NCBI GenBank assembly: GCA_021203305.1
Contig: JAJQBK010000026.1
Span: 22,045-86,044 of the forward strand
DNA: 64,000 nt
Origin: Lachnospiraceae bacterium
Lineage (GTDB): Bacteria > Bacillota > Clostridia > Lachnospirales > Lachnospiraceae
Direction: 5' to 3'
The notes beneath the pieces are model-generated. The model saw only the letters and a program-made list of their open reading frames with translations. It had not been told where the DNA came from and ran no database searches. Position numbers and translations under genes: made by a program. Of the stretch, positions 9,898-20,687 are shown piece after piece; the first letter of the stretch is position 1, and each line of letters starts with the position of its first letter.

Positions 9898-10305
9898 GTA
9901 TTCGTTCCTTTGCCAGTATGTTTATATTTGCATTCAAAGTGGTTTCGCGGCCGCTTCCCCACGATTCTGAGGTATGCAGTCAGGGCATGGCCGCCACACA
10001 TTGTCTAATGTAATTTATGCTTCTATTTTTGTCAATGAAATTATTGTACAGAGCCGTCCAAAACCTTCCGACTTTTCCAAAAAAACAGGTAAGGTACTCT
10101 GTATCCAGACTCCTTACCTGTTTATTCATAATAAATTTTCAGAGCATTACAGCCAGCTGTGCAGGCGTTCTGCCACAGGCATATCTTCACACTAAGCCCG
10201 AAAAGACCTCGCTGCGCCGCAGACGTCCCCCGGGAAGTGTTCAGTCATCACTAACCTCGCTCACTTCGTTCGCTCGCTGCGCCGAATGCGTCGCTCAGGA
10301 AGTGT
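9898..10305. other. Intergenic region between GH42 start and pgi stop
   Basis: Contains the GH42 promoter region, the pgi terminator hairpin (10083-10123) and a pair of direct repeats next to the pgi stop (10208-10308). No gene is evident. Confidence 0.7.
10083..10123 (-). terminator. Rho-independent terminator downstream of pgi
   Basis: AAACAGGTAAGG (10083-10094) pairs with CCTTACCTGTTT (10112-10123). On the minus strand it runs into seven Ts (complement of 10079-10085). It lies about 180 bases past the pgi stop, so the pgi mRNA would have a long 3' tail carrying the direct repeats. Confidence 0.8.

Positions 10306-10308
<3 letters not shown>
10208..10308. repeat. Two imperfect ~36-bp direct repeats at the 3' end of pgi
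   Basis: Each unit begins CTCGCTGCGCCG (10208-10219 and 10273-10284) and ends GGAAGTGTTCA (10233-10243 and 10298-10308). The unit spacing is 65 bases, with a GCTCACTTCGTTCGCTCG motif between them. The second copy overlaps the pgi stop codon. This resembles a small REP-like intergenic repeat. Confidence 0.65.
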
Positions 10309-11655
<1,347 letters not shown>

Positions 11656-11888
11656 AACTCATATCCTCTCTGTCATTTTATTTCAGGCGATACAGGGAAT
11701 TTTCCCGATATCCTGATGCAAATCTGCCGCCGTATCCGCTGTATTTGTGAATAAGGCCGCGAACACGCGGCCATTTCTTCATAACACCCCGGCTCTGGCG
11801 CCAAATTCAGTGTAGCAAAAAAGGCCGGTAAAAGCAATCTTTTCTTAATCCCGGTTCTGAATATTCTCCCACTACTCTTATCTACGGC

Positions 11889-13511
11889 TTATTCGTCATC
11901 GGCGCTTTCCTCTCCCTCTGAATAGTAACCCCACTTCTCAATCAGACAGGTATGCCTCTTATTCTCATCCGCCTTATCATAATTGATCCCCACTAAGAGC
12001 AGTTCCCCGCCATAATCCTTCAGTGCGCCCTGATAGCGCCTGTCCTTAATCTGCTGAATCGCAGTATCCGCTGTTTTATCATATTTCAGCTCCACGATCA
12101 TGGCTGGTTTATCTATGCCCTTTCTCGGCAGAAAAGCCAGGTCTGCAAAGCCTTTTCCCGTGGGAAGCTCCCGGATAATCGTGTAATAATTTCTGGCTGT
12201 GTAAAAAGCGATCGTGATGGCGCAGCTTAAGGAATTTTCATCGTTATATTGGAGAATAGATGTCTCCGAGGAATGCACTTCATCCAGGGCCGCCGCCACC
12301 GCCTGGCTGTTGAAGCTGATCGCGGCATTCAGCAGATCTTCTGAAGCCCGCAGCGCCCTGTTCACGCCCCGCCAGTCCGTATTCTGGACAGCAACCTTAA
12401 AGGACTCTGCCACCTCCAGATTGGGAATATATGCCTGATTCCTTGGCTCATCGTAGGCAAAATAGCCCAGATGGATCAACAGTGTCAGCACATCATCCCT
12501 GCTTTTAAAAGAAGTCAGGTCGTTCTGAAAACTCAATGTCTCAATCCCTATCCGTTGTCCGGCAAGAGCAGCTACAATCGCGTCCTTCAGGCCATCAAAA
12601 TTCATGCTGATGTAATCCTTCAGAGACTCATAGGTCTCCGAAGTCGTCCAGTAACTGCGGAAACTCCTTCTGCGTATCGCGGACATAACCGAATTAGGGC
12701 TATACACAGAAGCTATTGTCTCAAAAGAATATCCATCATACCATCTCTTCATTTTTTCAAAACTGATATTCCTTTCTTCACACAGCCTGCATACTTCATC
12801 CTCAGTAAAGCCAACATAGGAAGCCAAAATATCCGGTTTTGTCATGGTAAATTCCTGAAAATCTGTCAGCGCAGATTCCGTGCCATACCTTTTGATCGGT
12901 AATATACCTGTTATATAAGCCGCTGCGATTGTCTCATCCGTTACCGTACCGCCCTTAAAAAGCCCTCTCAGCAGCTGCACATACTCCTTCTGCAGCCCAC
13001 TGTCGTTCTTCGCCTCCCGAAACAGCGCGTCCCACTCATCAATAATAACCACAAACTCATTGTCCGTTCGCTGGCTGACCGCCGCAAGCGCGTCCGCTAA
13101 AACGGTCTCTCCCTCTTTCACGCAGTCCGGATAAGCCTGTCTCAGCTCCTCAATGACCTTTTTCTGAATATCACGAACTACATTTTTGATATCCTCCGCA
13201 GTGGAAATAAATCTCGTTATGTCGAGATAGATGACATCGAACTGATTCAAATATTTCTCAAAGGATTCCTTTCGGGAAATCTCAAGCCCCTCAAAAAGCG
13301 CCCGGGAATCACAGCTCTTATCATAATACGCACACAGCATTTTGGCCGCAAAGGACTTTCCGAATCTCCTGGGACGGCTGAAGCAGGTCAGCCTGTCAGG
13401 AGAGGTATTGATCGTGCTGTTCACGTAGTCAATCAACCCGGTTTTATCCACATAAGTGCCGTTTAATATTCCTTTAAACCCTTTATTTCCGGGATTCAGG
13501 TAAATGCCCAT
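11889..13511 (-). CDS. AAA-ATPase-like / PD-(D/E)XK nuclease-like protein
   Basis: A 540-residue protein of the AAA-ATPase_like plus PDDEXK_9 type, abundant in gut Clostridia and Bacteroidetes and of unproven function. The N-terminus has the family opening YLNPGNKGFKGI, then YVDKTGLI, and a Walker A-like RPRRFGKS at residues 46-53. VVIIDEWDALF is the Walker B. The C-terminus GFADLAFLP...MIVELKYDK gives the D-ExK nuclease-fold motif. The ATG at 13511 follows GAGGAG; the frame extends eight codons upstream without a better site. A related gene near 34 kb is a pseudogene. Roles in defence or mobile-element biology are guesses. Confidence 0.85.
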   Translation of the reverse strand: MGIYLNPGNKGFKGILNGTYVDKTGLIDYVNSTINTSPDRLTCFSRPRRFGKSFAAKMLCAYYDKSCDSRALFEGLEISRKESFEKYLNQFDVIYLDITRFISTAEDIKNVVRDIQKKVIEELRQAYPDCVKEGETVLADALAAVSQRTDNEFVVIIDEWDALFREAKNDSGLQKEYVQLLRGLFKGGTVTDETIAAAYITGILPIKRYGTESALTDFQEFTMTKPDILASYVGFTEDEVCRLCEERNISFEKMKRWYDGYSFETIASVYSPNSVMSAIRRRSFRSYWTTSETYESLKDYISMNFDGLKDAIVAALAGQRIGIETLSFQNDLTSFKSRDDVLTLLIHLGYFAYDEPRNQAYIPNLEVAESFKVAVQNTDWRGVNRALRASEDLLNAAISFNSQAVAAALDEVHSSETSILQYNDENSLSCAITIAFYTARNYYTIIRELPTGKGFADLAFLPRKGIDKPAMIVELKYDKTADTAIQQIKDRRYQGALKDYGGELLLVGINYDKADENKRHTCLIEKWGYYSEGEESADDE

Positions 13512-13602
13512 CTGCGCTCCTCTTATTCTTCTCATTGTAAATGGTCAGCTGTTGCTTCTCTACATTTTAAACCGCAGCCGCGGGGAAGTCAATGAAATAT
13601 CA

Positions 13603-13719
13603 TCAACCCAAAGAACAGATATTCTTCAAATAGCGGAGCAGCGCTTCCGCATCTTCTGGTTCCGCGCTTCTGAGAATAATCTTCCTTCCGCTGAGATCAT
13701 TTATCCTCTTTTGATTCAT
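13603..13719 (-). pseudogene. Truncated N-terminal fragment of a GNAT acetyltransferase
   Basis: A 38-residue frame starting at ATG 13719, with GGAGA upstream. Its product contains GRKIILRSAEPEDAEALLRYL, which is the first strand and helix of GNAT-family N-acetyltransferases (IxLRxxxPEDA...LxxyL), and then stops. The acetyl-CoA binding motif and the rest of the fold are missing. No continuation in other frames was recognised in the next 90 bases. It is best read as the stump of a deleted gene, lying between GH2 and the AAA-ATPase-like gene. Confidence 0.55.
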
Positions 13720-13749
13720 CTTTATAATTTTCTCCGGTTTTCCTTCTTA

Positions 13750-16700
13750 TTATTTTCGATCCACCCGCAGTGCGTGTATCCTCTCGTCATACTGGCAGGA
13801 GGTGTGCGCAATCCAGGGCAGCAGAGCGTTCACCTCCATCACCAGCTGATCATTTAACACATAGGGGGCTCCGTCCATCAGGTTTTCCTTTCCGTTGATC
13901 AGCAAAAAGGTCTGTCCTGTCTGGGCGATCAGATGATTTTCTCCGGAAAACACCTCCAGTTTTCCGACATCTGCGTCATATATATATTGAAACTCCCCCT
14001 TCCATAGAGTCTGCATTCTCCCCAGCAGTACCAGAATATTGCCCCAGACACTGCCGTTTTTATTGACAGAAGGAACCCCTCTGCTGTCCGGCTCCTGACC
14101 GTTGATCAGAATTTTGCAGTCATCCTGATCCGCGGGCTCATATTTCATGGCATCCGCGTCAGGATTGGGCAGGAAGGCATCCGTAGTAACCGGAGCAGTC
14201 ACCGGATATATCTCGTACATGCCATGCTCCCGGGGCAAAGCAAGAGGACTTACCTCAGCCGATACGCTGGAAAACTCCACCGCCACAGACTCCAGTCCTT
14301 TCATGGCCGCTTTCACACGAATAGCGCCGGCTTTTGGCATTGAACGCAGGAAAATCCGATTGCAGCCACATTCCGCATATACGTAATTCTGATGAATCAC
14401 GCTGTCATTCTTTCCATATCCGTTGAATCGGCCGCTGTTATACCCTCCAAGGAAAACTGCCGCCCCCTCTGTCTCAAAATCAATCCTGTCATCACACAGC
14501 GGACAGCGCCGCCCGTCGCTGTCCACCACCTCCACGTCCAGATAGGCAATATCCGCCCCATCGGCCAGCAGGCCATCCGGCGCGGTATGGACACTCAGAC
14601 GAAGTGCGGCGGGGGCTTCGGCTGTGTACACGGTGTCTCGCGCTGCAGGCTTCCATATCGCTCGCTCCCTGTTGTGGGCAATTACTTCTCCCAGCGCGCC
14701 CTCCAGAGACAAGCCCGCCGATTCACATTCATCATTTCTGCAGAACCCGATAGCCGTCACCTCTCCGGATCGGGTCACATCCACTCCTTCAAACGGGAAA
14801 ATAAATCCGTTAACCGGCTTCTCACAAACACCAGCTGTCTCTCCATTCACTAAAAGCTCTACCTTCAGAATGTCGTAGCTGGCCGCCACATACACCGTCT
14901 TGTGCTTAGGATCTCTGTAAGCGAACTCTCCGGTTTCCTCCCAGTAATCCCCGTTAAACTGTTTTAAGGGATAGCGATACCTGTCTTCTCCCTCCTGAGG
15001 ATAATTCCAGTGGCCGATAATCTTCACCATCGGCGTCCTCGACTGCATCGCCTGATACACGGCAAAATTCTGCTTGGGGATGCGGGCCGCATCCATCCGT
15101 CCGCTCATCCTGGCATTCTCCGAGCAGGCCTGCCGCCCGTGCTGGGCAGAATCCGTCCAGCAAAGAGCCGCGGCGGCACTGTACATATCCTTTCCGGAGG
15201 CGCCGCCGATTCTGTCATGGAAAAATTCCGCATAGCCCCGGGCTTCCGCCAGAATTAAATCCTCCATGGTCAGGTCGTAAAAATTCTTCCCCGGCTGCTT
15301 TTTGCCCCCCTTTCCCAGATAAAGTCCCCTGAAATCATAGTCCGGCGGCGTGAAATCGTCCCAGATTCGCCGGGCCGCTTCCTCCCTGCTGTACTCCGTC
15401 TCCGTTACCGGGCCGTGCTCCGCCCAGGCTCTGGCGGCGTGACGGTTTAACATGGTGCCCACATACTCGGACTCCGCCACATCCTCCTGTGTATTCAGCG
15501 TCCGACAGCCCATAAAACGACCACCGCTGGGATCCAGCTTCCGTTTCAGAATCGTCATTTCCCGCATGTGAGAAGCGTTGATTCTGTTATTTCCGGCTTC
15601 CCAGAACAGAATGGAGGGATGATTTCTGAAGGCGATAATCACGTCCCGCATCAGCTCCACCCTCTGATCCCATCTGCGGCCGAAGTTTTCCGCCTCCTTG
15701 TCCCCGGCGGGCTGGGTTACAACCACGCCGTGACGATCTGTACTGCGGATATCCGCCGGGGAGGCCGCCACATGCATCCAGCGGATATGATTGGAATTGC
15801 TTTCCTTCACCCACATCATATCCTGATCCTTCAGCCACTGAGGCGCAATTCCGATGGCCGGCCACTCGTTGGCCGCCCGCTGGGCATAGCCGGTCAGCCA
15901 CACCCGATGCCCGTTGATCAGCACGCCCCTGTCCTTGTCGTACCCCACTTCCCGGAAACCGGTTTCCACCGTCTCCCGGTCCAGGATCTCTCCTCCGCAC
16001 TCTAATTCCAAGATCACCCGATACAGATAGGGATCCTCAATATTCCAGAAACGAAGCTCCAACGCCTCTGATTGTGCTGACACGGTTGTCACTTTTACAG
16101 AATCCAGCACTGTCGGAGCAACCTCGTCCTCCTCCCGGGGGATATAATGCTTTTTCACCGCGGATCCGCTCTTTTCACCCTCCTGTAAGACAAAGGTCTT
16201 TTTCCCAACAGCCGGTTCTCTTTTCAGCGAAAGCTCTGACGCTTCTTCTTCCTGATGAAGCTCCTCTGTCACAGACTTATCCGTCAGATATTCCTCCTCA
16301 TACGCGTCCTCCGGTGTTATGGACAACCGTGACTTCACCTCTCCCACCGCGGGAATCTCAGTCTCCTCCGAATAAGAAGAAGCGATGCCAACTCCATCCA
16401 GAGTCTCCACCGTCACCTTCAGCCGCGCCTTCACATCCTGAGCTGTCTCATTCCTCACCTCAGCATCCACACAGACTCTGGCTGTATTTTTTTTCACATT
16501 ATAGTCGCTTCCATAGACATACACGCCGCCGGTCTGCAGATTGCTGTACAGCGGAAGGGTCAGATAAACCCTCGGCTTCACATGCAGTTCCACCGACCGT
16601 GTAATACCGCCCACGGAAGGGTTAAAATCATTGCAGTTCCAGAAATATCCCACTCCTTCCCGTTCCGGCGGCACCAAAGCCTCCTGGGACGCCAGATAGG

Positions 16701-17199
16701 AGCCCGGCTCCACATCCGTTTTGTTGGGAGTCTCCGCAATGCAAAAGGCAATGTCCCGGGTACAGGTATTGTCCGAGGCTACCGCGATCAGATTTTCCTT
16801 CTCAAACTCCACATATTCCGTAATATCGAAACCGAAAGGAGCCACACCGTTCTCACAGTATCCCGCCATTCTGCCGTTGACATACAGATAACAGGTCTGT
16901 CGGACGCCCTCAAAGGCCAGCAGAATCTTGCTGTTTCGGGGCTGATCGGACAAGTCCACCCACTTGCGGTAAAAGCAGCAGGTCCGCTTCTGGCCGCTGC
17001 CCGCGTCCTGAATCCGGTTTACAAACAAATCCACGTCATTAAAGGTATGGGGCAGAGAGACCTCCTTCCAGCCGATCTCCTGAAATTCTTTCTCATAAAA
17101 ATATTTTCCCGTGCTGTCCTTATGCTTCTCCAGCGCATCACGCAATGGAAAGGCGTCCGCCAGCAGAAAATGCCAGCAGTAATTAAAATTATATTTCAT
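13750..17199 (-). CDS. Large glycoside hydrolase family 2 protein with C-terminal copper-amine-oxidase-N-like domain
   Basis: A 1149-residue GH2 protein with an N-terminal jelly-roll sugar-binding domain (residues ~40-200), immunoglobulin-like domain, TIM barrel (~430-720) and C-terminal beta domains. The barrel has a plausible nucleophile region VTETEYS. The usual acid/base motif GNE reads WEAGNN (around residue 535), so the acid/base position differs from canonical GH2. The last ~55 residues (INGKENLMDGAPY...) resemble the copper amine oxidase N-terminal-like domain. Residues ~300-364 are a charged, low-complexity insert. No signal peptide is seen, and the ATG at 17199 follows GAAAGGA. An AraC-type regulator lies just upstream and may control it. 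Substrate unknown; a beta-galactosidase or related activity is likely. Confidence 0.85.
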   Translation of the reverse strand: MKYNFNYCWHFLLADAFPLRDALEKHKDSTGKYFYEKEFQEIGWKEVSLPHTFNDVDLFVNRIQDAGSGQKRTCCFYRKWVDLSDQPRNSKILLAFEGVRQTCYLYVNGRMAGYCENGVAPFGFDITEYVEFEKENLIAVASDNTCTRDIAFCIAETPNKTDVEPGSYLASQEALVPPEREGVGYFWNCNDFNPSVGGITRSVELHVKPRVYLTLPLYSNLQTGGVYVYGSDYNVKKNTARVCVDAEVRNETAQDVKARLKVTVETLDGVGIASSYSEETEIPAVGEVKSRLSITPEDAYEEEYLTDKSVTEELHQEEEASELSLKREPAVGKKTFVLQEGEKSGSAVKKHYIPREEDEVAPTVLDSVKVTTVSAQSEALELRFWNIEDPYLYRVILELECGGEILDRETVETGFREVGYDKDRGVLINGHRVWLTGYAQRAANEWPAIGIAPQWLKDQDMMWVKESNSNHIRWMHVAASPADIRSTDRHGVVVTQPAGDKEAENFGRRWDQRVELMRDVIIAFRNHPSILFWEAGNNRINASHMREMTILKRKLDPSGGRFMGCRTLNTQEDVAESEYVGTMLNRHAARAWAEHGPVTETEYSREEAARRIWDDFTPPDYDFRGLYLGKGGKKQPGKNFYDLTMEDLILAEARGYAEFFHDRIGGASGKDMYSAAAALCWTDSAQHGRQACSENARMSGRMDAARIPKQNFAVYQAMQSRTPMVKIIGHWNYPQEGEDRYRYPLKQFNGDYWEETGEFAYRDPKHKTVYVAASYDILKVELLVNGETAGVCEKPVNGFIFPFEGVDVTRSGEVTAIGFCRNDECESAGLSLEGALGEVIAHNRERAIWKPAARDTVYTAEAPAALRLSVHTAPDGLLADGADIAYLDVEVVDSDGRRCPLCDDRIDFETEGAAVFLGGYNSGRFNGYGKNDSVIHQNYVYAECGCNRIFLRSMPKAGAIRVKAAMKGLESVAVEFSSVSAEVSPLALPREHGMYEIYPVTAPVTTDAFLPNPDADAMKYEPADQDDCKILINGQEPDSRGVPSVNKNGSVWGNILVLLGRMQTLWKGEFQYIYDADVGKLEVFSGENHLIAQTGQTFLLINGKENLMDGAPYVLNDQLVMEVNALLPWIAHTSCQYDERIHALRVDRK

Positions 17200-17257
17200 G
17201 CTTTTTCCTTTCGGTGATTCTTGCTGTTTATATTTTACGCCAGTACATCGCCGAAAG

Positions 17258-18202
17258 TCAACTCTCCGATTTCATCCCGCATTTTTTTACCGGCATCCAC
17301 ACCTCTGTTTTTCTCTCCTCCCGCGGCATCCAGTGATACACCACCAGCTCCGGCCCGTCCGCCAGTTCAAAGCCCAGATCCGGCATCCACTCCGTCAGAA
17401 TCCGAACTCTTCTCCCCAGCAGTTCAAAGAGCTCATGAATGGTATTTTTTGCATCCTTCGTCTCAAAAATGATGTAAGTGGTTCTGGGCAGCGCAATATA
17501 TTCCAGAGCAAGCTCTTCCACAAAATCCACTCCCGTCACCGCATGGTTATACAATTCCTCCCTCTCATAGCTGTCCAGCACATGACAGTAATAATAATCG
17601 TACCCCTCATCCGTTATATTCGTCATAACGCAATGTGCATCCTTATTTTCCGCGCTGGCCGCCCCGCTCAGGAACCATTGCTTCCCTCTGGTGGTTGCAA
17701 AGAGCTCCTCTTCCTGCGCCTCCCGCTCCTTCCCGTAGGGTGCCCCGGTAAAATGGGTTTTAAAGCCCGTCAGAAACATCTCTTCCTTTTCCTCTATCCG
17801 ATAGTCCATCAGACTTCCTCCTTCCAGTGAAATTTTAAGGGTCAGGCGGGAGAAGGCTTTTAAGCTGCTCCCGTTCATCCTGGCCGCTGACGGCGAAATC
17901 CCGTGAAATTTATGAAATGCCTTCGCAAAGCTGTCCGGACTTTCATATCCGTATTTCAGAGCGGCATCGATCACTTTGATTTTGCCCGCGGCAAGCTCCG
18001 CCCCCGCCAGGGAAAGCCGCCGGTTCCGGATATATTCCCCAAGAGTCATGCCGCACAGAAGGCTGAATATCCGCTGAAAATGATAGCTGGAGGAAAAGCC
18101 CCTGGCGGCGATGGAGTCGTAATCCAACTCCTCCGTGATATGATTTTCTATATAGTCAATGGCCGACTGCATTCCCGTGATCCAGTCCATCTTTCCCTCC
18201 AT
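17258..18202 (-). CDS. AraC-family regulator with GyrI-like effector domain
   Basis: A 314-residue transcription regulator. Residues ~10-105 are an N-terminal AraC double helix-turn-helix (SSSYHFQRIFSLLCGMTLGEYIRNRRL, then YESPDSFAKAFHKFHGISP). Residues ~125-300 form a GyrI-like/integron-associated effector domain (VDFVEELALEYIALPRTTYIIFE), as in Rob/MarA-type proteins that sense small, often toxic molecules. Two starts are possible, 18202 and 18190, both with GGAGG nearby; the longer is given. It lies 58 bases upstream of the large GH2 and downstream of an ABC exporter on the same strand. The effector-domain type suits control of the exporter as well as of GH2. Confidence 0.9.
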   Translation of the reverse strand: MEGKMDWITGMQSAIDYIENHITEELDYDSIAARGFSSSYHFQRIFSLLCGMTLGEYIRNRRLSLAGAELAAGKIKVIDAALKYGYESPDSFAKAFHKFHGISPSAARMNGSSLKAFSRLTLKISLEGGSLMDYRIEEKEEMFLTGFKTHFTGAPYGKEREAQEEELFATTRGKQWFLSGAASAENKDAHCVMTNITDEGYDYYYCHVLDSYEREELYNHAVTGVDFVEELALEYIALPRTTYIIFETKDAKNTIHELFELLGRRVRILTEWMPDLGFELADGPELVVYHWMPREERKTEVWMPVKKCGMKSES

Positions 18203-18286
18203 CCTCTACCTCCATTGTGCGGCTGCCTTTTAACTCCTCTGTTCTGCCCAGTTCATGGATCTGACCGCTGCATTTCTATTTCCCTG

Positions 18287-20062
18287 TCAGATATTCGCCT
18301 GGCATTTTATCAGACAGCCTTCGTCCATGATCAGATGCTCTGTATATCGCCCCAGAAGTCCGGCAGAAGGCTTATGCGATATCATAATCACCATCGCCTC
18401 CTCCTCCAGAAGAATGCTCTCCACATTTTCCCCGTTCTTTTCATCCAGAGCGGAGGTCACCTCATCGCAAAGATACACGTCCGGCCTTCCCACCATGGCT
18501 CTGGCCAGCGCGACCCGCTGCTTTTCTCCGCCTGAAAGCTGCTCCACGATTTCCGGTGAGATTTCCCGCCCCTTATAACGCTCCAGAAGATAGCCCAGCT
18601 TCAGCCGTTCTATCACCTCCCGGTAAACCGCCTCCGGGATATCTCTTCCCAACAGAATATTTTCCTGAAATGTCATGCAGAATAAATACGGCTCCTGAAA
18701 CACCGGGCATATATGTCTATAATACAGGGAATCCGGCACTTTGTCAGCATTTTTTCCGTTATAAAATATCGCTCCGTTCCTGCCATTATGAAGCACAGGC
18801 CCGCCTCCGCCGTCATCACCCTCTATCCCTGCCGTCGGCTGATCCAGCGTGCGGGAGAGCAGCCTCATCAGCGTGGATTTCCCGCTCCCGTTTTCTCCGG
18901 TGATCAGATATTTCTTCCCTGCCCGGAAGGTATGGCTGATATTTTTCAGAATCGAAATTCCATTTGCCTTATATGATAAATTCTTTACACAGAGCTCCTG
19001 AAACTCCTCATCATAACCGGTTCGATCATTATCGTCCATTTCTTCCTCTCCGGTTTCTGCGCTGGCATTGCATATTTTCCTTACATTTTCTGTTTTGTTT
19101 TCAGCAGCCGGATTCCCATCCGTTTTTCGATCTGCTCCTTTCAAAATTTCCTCATACCTTTTCAGCAGTGATTCCACTTCGTTGCGGGCATGACGCAGAT
19201 AGGCCAGCACTTCAATGGGCGACGCCAGCAGACTGGCAAGCTGCAAGACTGTCACCAGACTGCCAATAGCAATATCGCCTCCGGACACCAGCACAACGCT
19301 GGTAATCAGCAGCAGCCCATCCTTGGAAAGCTGCAGAAAGGCGGTTGTCCCATATACGGCAATCTGACATTGCAGCTGTTTTGATTCCCTTGCGGCAATT
19401 TCCTGATTTGACCGGTTCATAAAGATCACGCTTCGGCTTTGATATCCGTAGGATTTCAGGACCGGCAGCCCTCCCAGAAAGGACTGCAGCCGCGCATTAT
19501 ACCCCGACATGGCCTCTGACACGTTCCTTCTTGCCCTGTCCCCTCTTCTCTTCAACAGGGATGGAAAGCAGACTATCATCACACTGAACAGAAAAATCTC
19601 CAGCGCCAGCAGCCAGTGAATGGATAAAATCGATACCGCGGAAAATAAAATCAGGCATACACATTTGATGATATCAACAGTGCCTGCAAAATACTGCTCC
19701 ACGACAGCAGGGAGGTCATTATTTAAATAAGATACAAAGGATGCCGTTTCCTCCCGGCTCACGGCGCTCCTCCTGCCGGAATACGCCTCATACGCCCTGT
19801 CCCTCATCATCACTCTCTGCCGGATTTTAAATTTTCCAGCCACAAAAGTGTCCAACTGGCATAAAATCAGCTGCACCAGATAGATTCCCAGGTAAAGCAG
19901 TATGATTCCCGCCGCATCGGACAAATCGTCTATCACCGCCGTAATCAGCTTCCCCGCCAGAACCGGGATCAGCACCGAGTTTGCCGAATACCAGATTCCC
20001 ACCAGCAGCGTTGCAAAAAAGATACAGATATTACCCTTCAGATGTGTGAAAAACGTCCTCAA
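18287..20062 (-). CDS. ABC exporter, fused permease and ATPase (half-transporter)
   Basis: A 591-residue membrane protein with an N-terminal six-helix ABC exporter domain (residues ~15-290) and a C-terminal nucleotide-binding domain. The latter has Walker A GENGSGKST, signature LSGGEKQRVALARA and Walker B VYLCDEVTSALDE. It probably acts as a homodimer, as no second half lies beside it. Residues ~305-348, between the membrane domain and ATPase, are a hydrophilic charged insert unusual for the family. The start is TTG at 20062 with GGAGGG nine bases upstream; no ATG gives a better fit. Substrate (drug, peptide or lipid) cannot be told. The next gene downstream is the AraC/GyrI regulator. Confidence 0.9.
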   Translation of the reverse strand: MRTFFTHLKGNICIFFATLLVGIWYSANSVLIPVLAGKLITAVIDDLSDAAGIILLYLGIYLVQLILCQLDTFVAGKFKIRQRVMMRDRAYEAYSGRRSAVSREETASFVSYLNNDLPAVVEQYFAGTVDIIKCVCLILFSAVSILSIHWLLALEIFLFSVMIVCFPSLLKRRGDRARRNVSEAMSGYNARLQSFLGGLPVLKSYGYQSRSVIFMNRSNQEIAARESKQLQCQIAVYGTTAFLQLSKDGLLLITSVVLVSGGDIAIGSLVTVLQLASLLASPIEVLAYLRHARNEVESLLKRYEEILKGADRKTDGNPAAENKTENVRKICNASAETGEEEMDDNDRTGYDEEFQELCVKNLSYKANGISILKNISHTFRAGKKYLITGENGSGKSTLMRLLSRTLDQPTAGIEGDDGGGGPVLHNGRNGAIFYNGKNADKVPDSLYYRHICPVFQEPYLFCMTFQENILLGRDIPEAVYREVIERLKLGYLLERYKGREISPEIVEQLSGGEKQRVALARAMVGRPDVYLCDEVTSALDEKNGENVESILLEEEAMVIMISHKPSAGLLGRYTEHLIMDEGCLIKCQANI

Positions 20063-20420
20063 AATTTCCTGCCCTCCATTTCCACAGCATAGTTCTCTGA
20101 TTCTGATTTTATTTTACTGCGGCAATGGTTCCGTTTCCCGACATTTTATGCTGACATCCGACGGGGCACACTATAGGTGATATTTTTCTGTTCCTTATCA
20201 TTCCGGAACTTTATCTTCCTGATCAGGAAAAAATATCACTTTCTTTTTATAAACTTCGAGAATGTTGCGGTTGTGATTTCAAGAAATGATAAGGCAATCT
20301 ACAGGAAAGTATGTTTTAACTCCTTACGTATGTTTCCTTTAATTATTTTTCGCTTTTCGTTTAAAAAATAAATCTCCATTGACTTGTAGTACCATATATA
20401 GTATTATCGAGGAGGCTTTT
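20063..20420. other. AT-rich divergent intergenic region before hicA
   Basis: Separates the leftward ABC exporter from the rightward toxin-antitoxin pairs. It holds the hicAB promoter at its right end (20379-20407). The rest is AT-rich and shows no gene. Confidence 0.7.
20379..20407 (+). promoter_or_regulatory. hicAB promoter with overlapping palindrome
   Basis: TTGACT (20379-20384), 17-base spacer, TATTAT (20402-20407). The spacer holds ACCATATATAGT, a near-perfect palindrome that fits an operator for the HicB ribbon-helix-helix domain. The GAGGAGG site of hicA starts two bases past the -10 element, so the mRNA would begin almost at its ribosome binding site. Confidence 0.6.
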
Positions 20421-20648
20421 ATGCCCACCACAGAAAAGCTGATCGAAAAAATGAAGCAAAAGCCCCATGGGATTCGTCCTGAAGAAGCTGACAAAGTCCT
20501 GAAAGCTTGCGGATATCAACCGGTTCGGAAAAAAGGCAGCCATCGACAATATCTAAATCTCATCACAGGAGATTTAATTACCATAAAGCAGGAAAATCCA
20601 TTAAAAAAGGTATATGTCACAGATATTTTGCGCAGAATCGGCCAATAG
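20421..20648 (+). CDS. hicA: HicA-family mRNA interferase toxin
   Basis: A 75-residue type II toxin that cleaves mRNA. The protein has the double-stranded-RNA-binding-like HicA fold with the conserved GSHRQY motif (active-site histidine H41) and a basic centre. It is slightly longer than the usual ~60 residues, with an extended N-terminal helix. The ATG at 20421 is preceded by GAGGAGG; an upstream in-frame ATG at 20379 lies inside the promoter -35 element and was rejected. hicB follows after 39 bases, the usual toxin-first order. The module is AT-richer than the flanking metabolic genes, consistent with acquisition. Confidence 0.92.
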   Translation: MPTTEKLIEKMKQKPHGIRPEEADKVLKACGYQPVRKKGSHRQYLNLITGDLITIKQENPLKKVYVTDILRRIGQ

Positions 20649-20687
20649 AAGAAAGGCAAAAGTACGCGCAGGAGGGAATAATACAAT

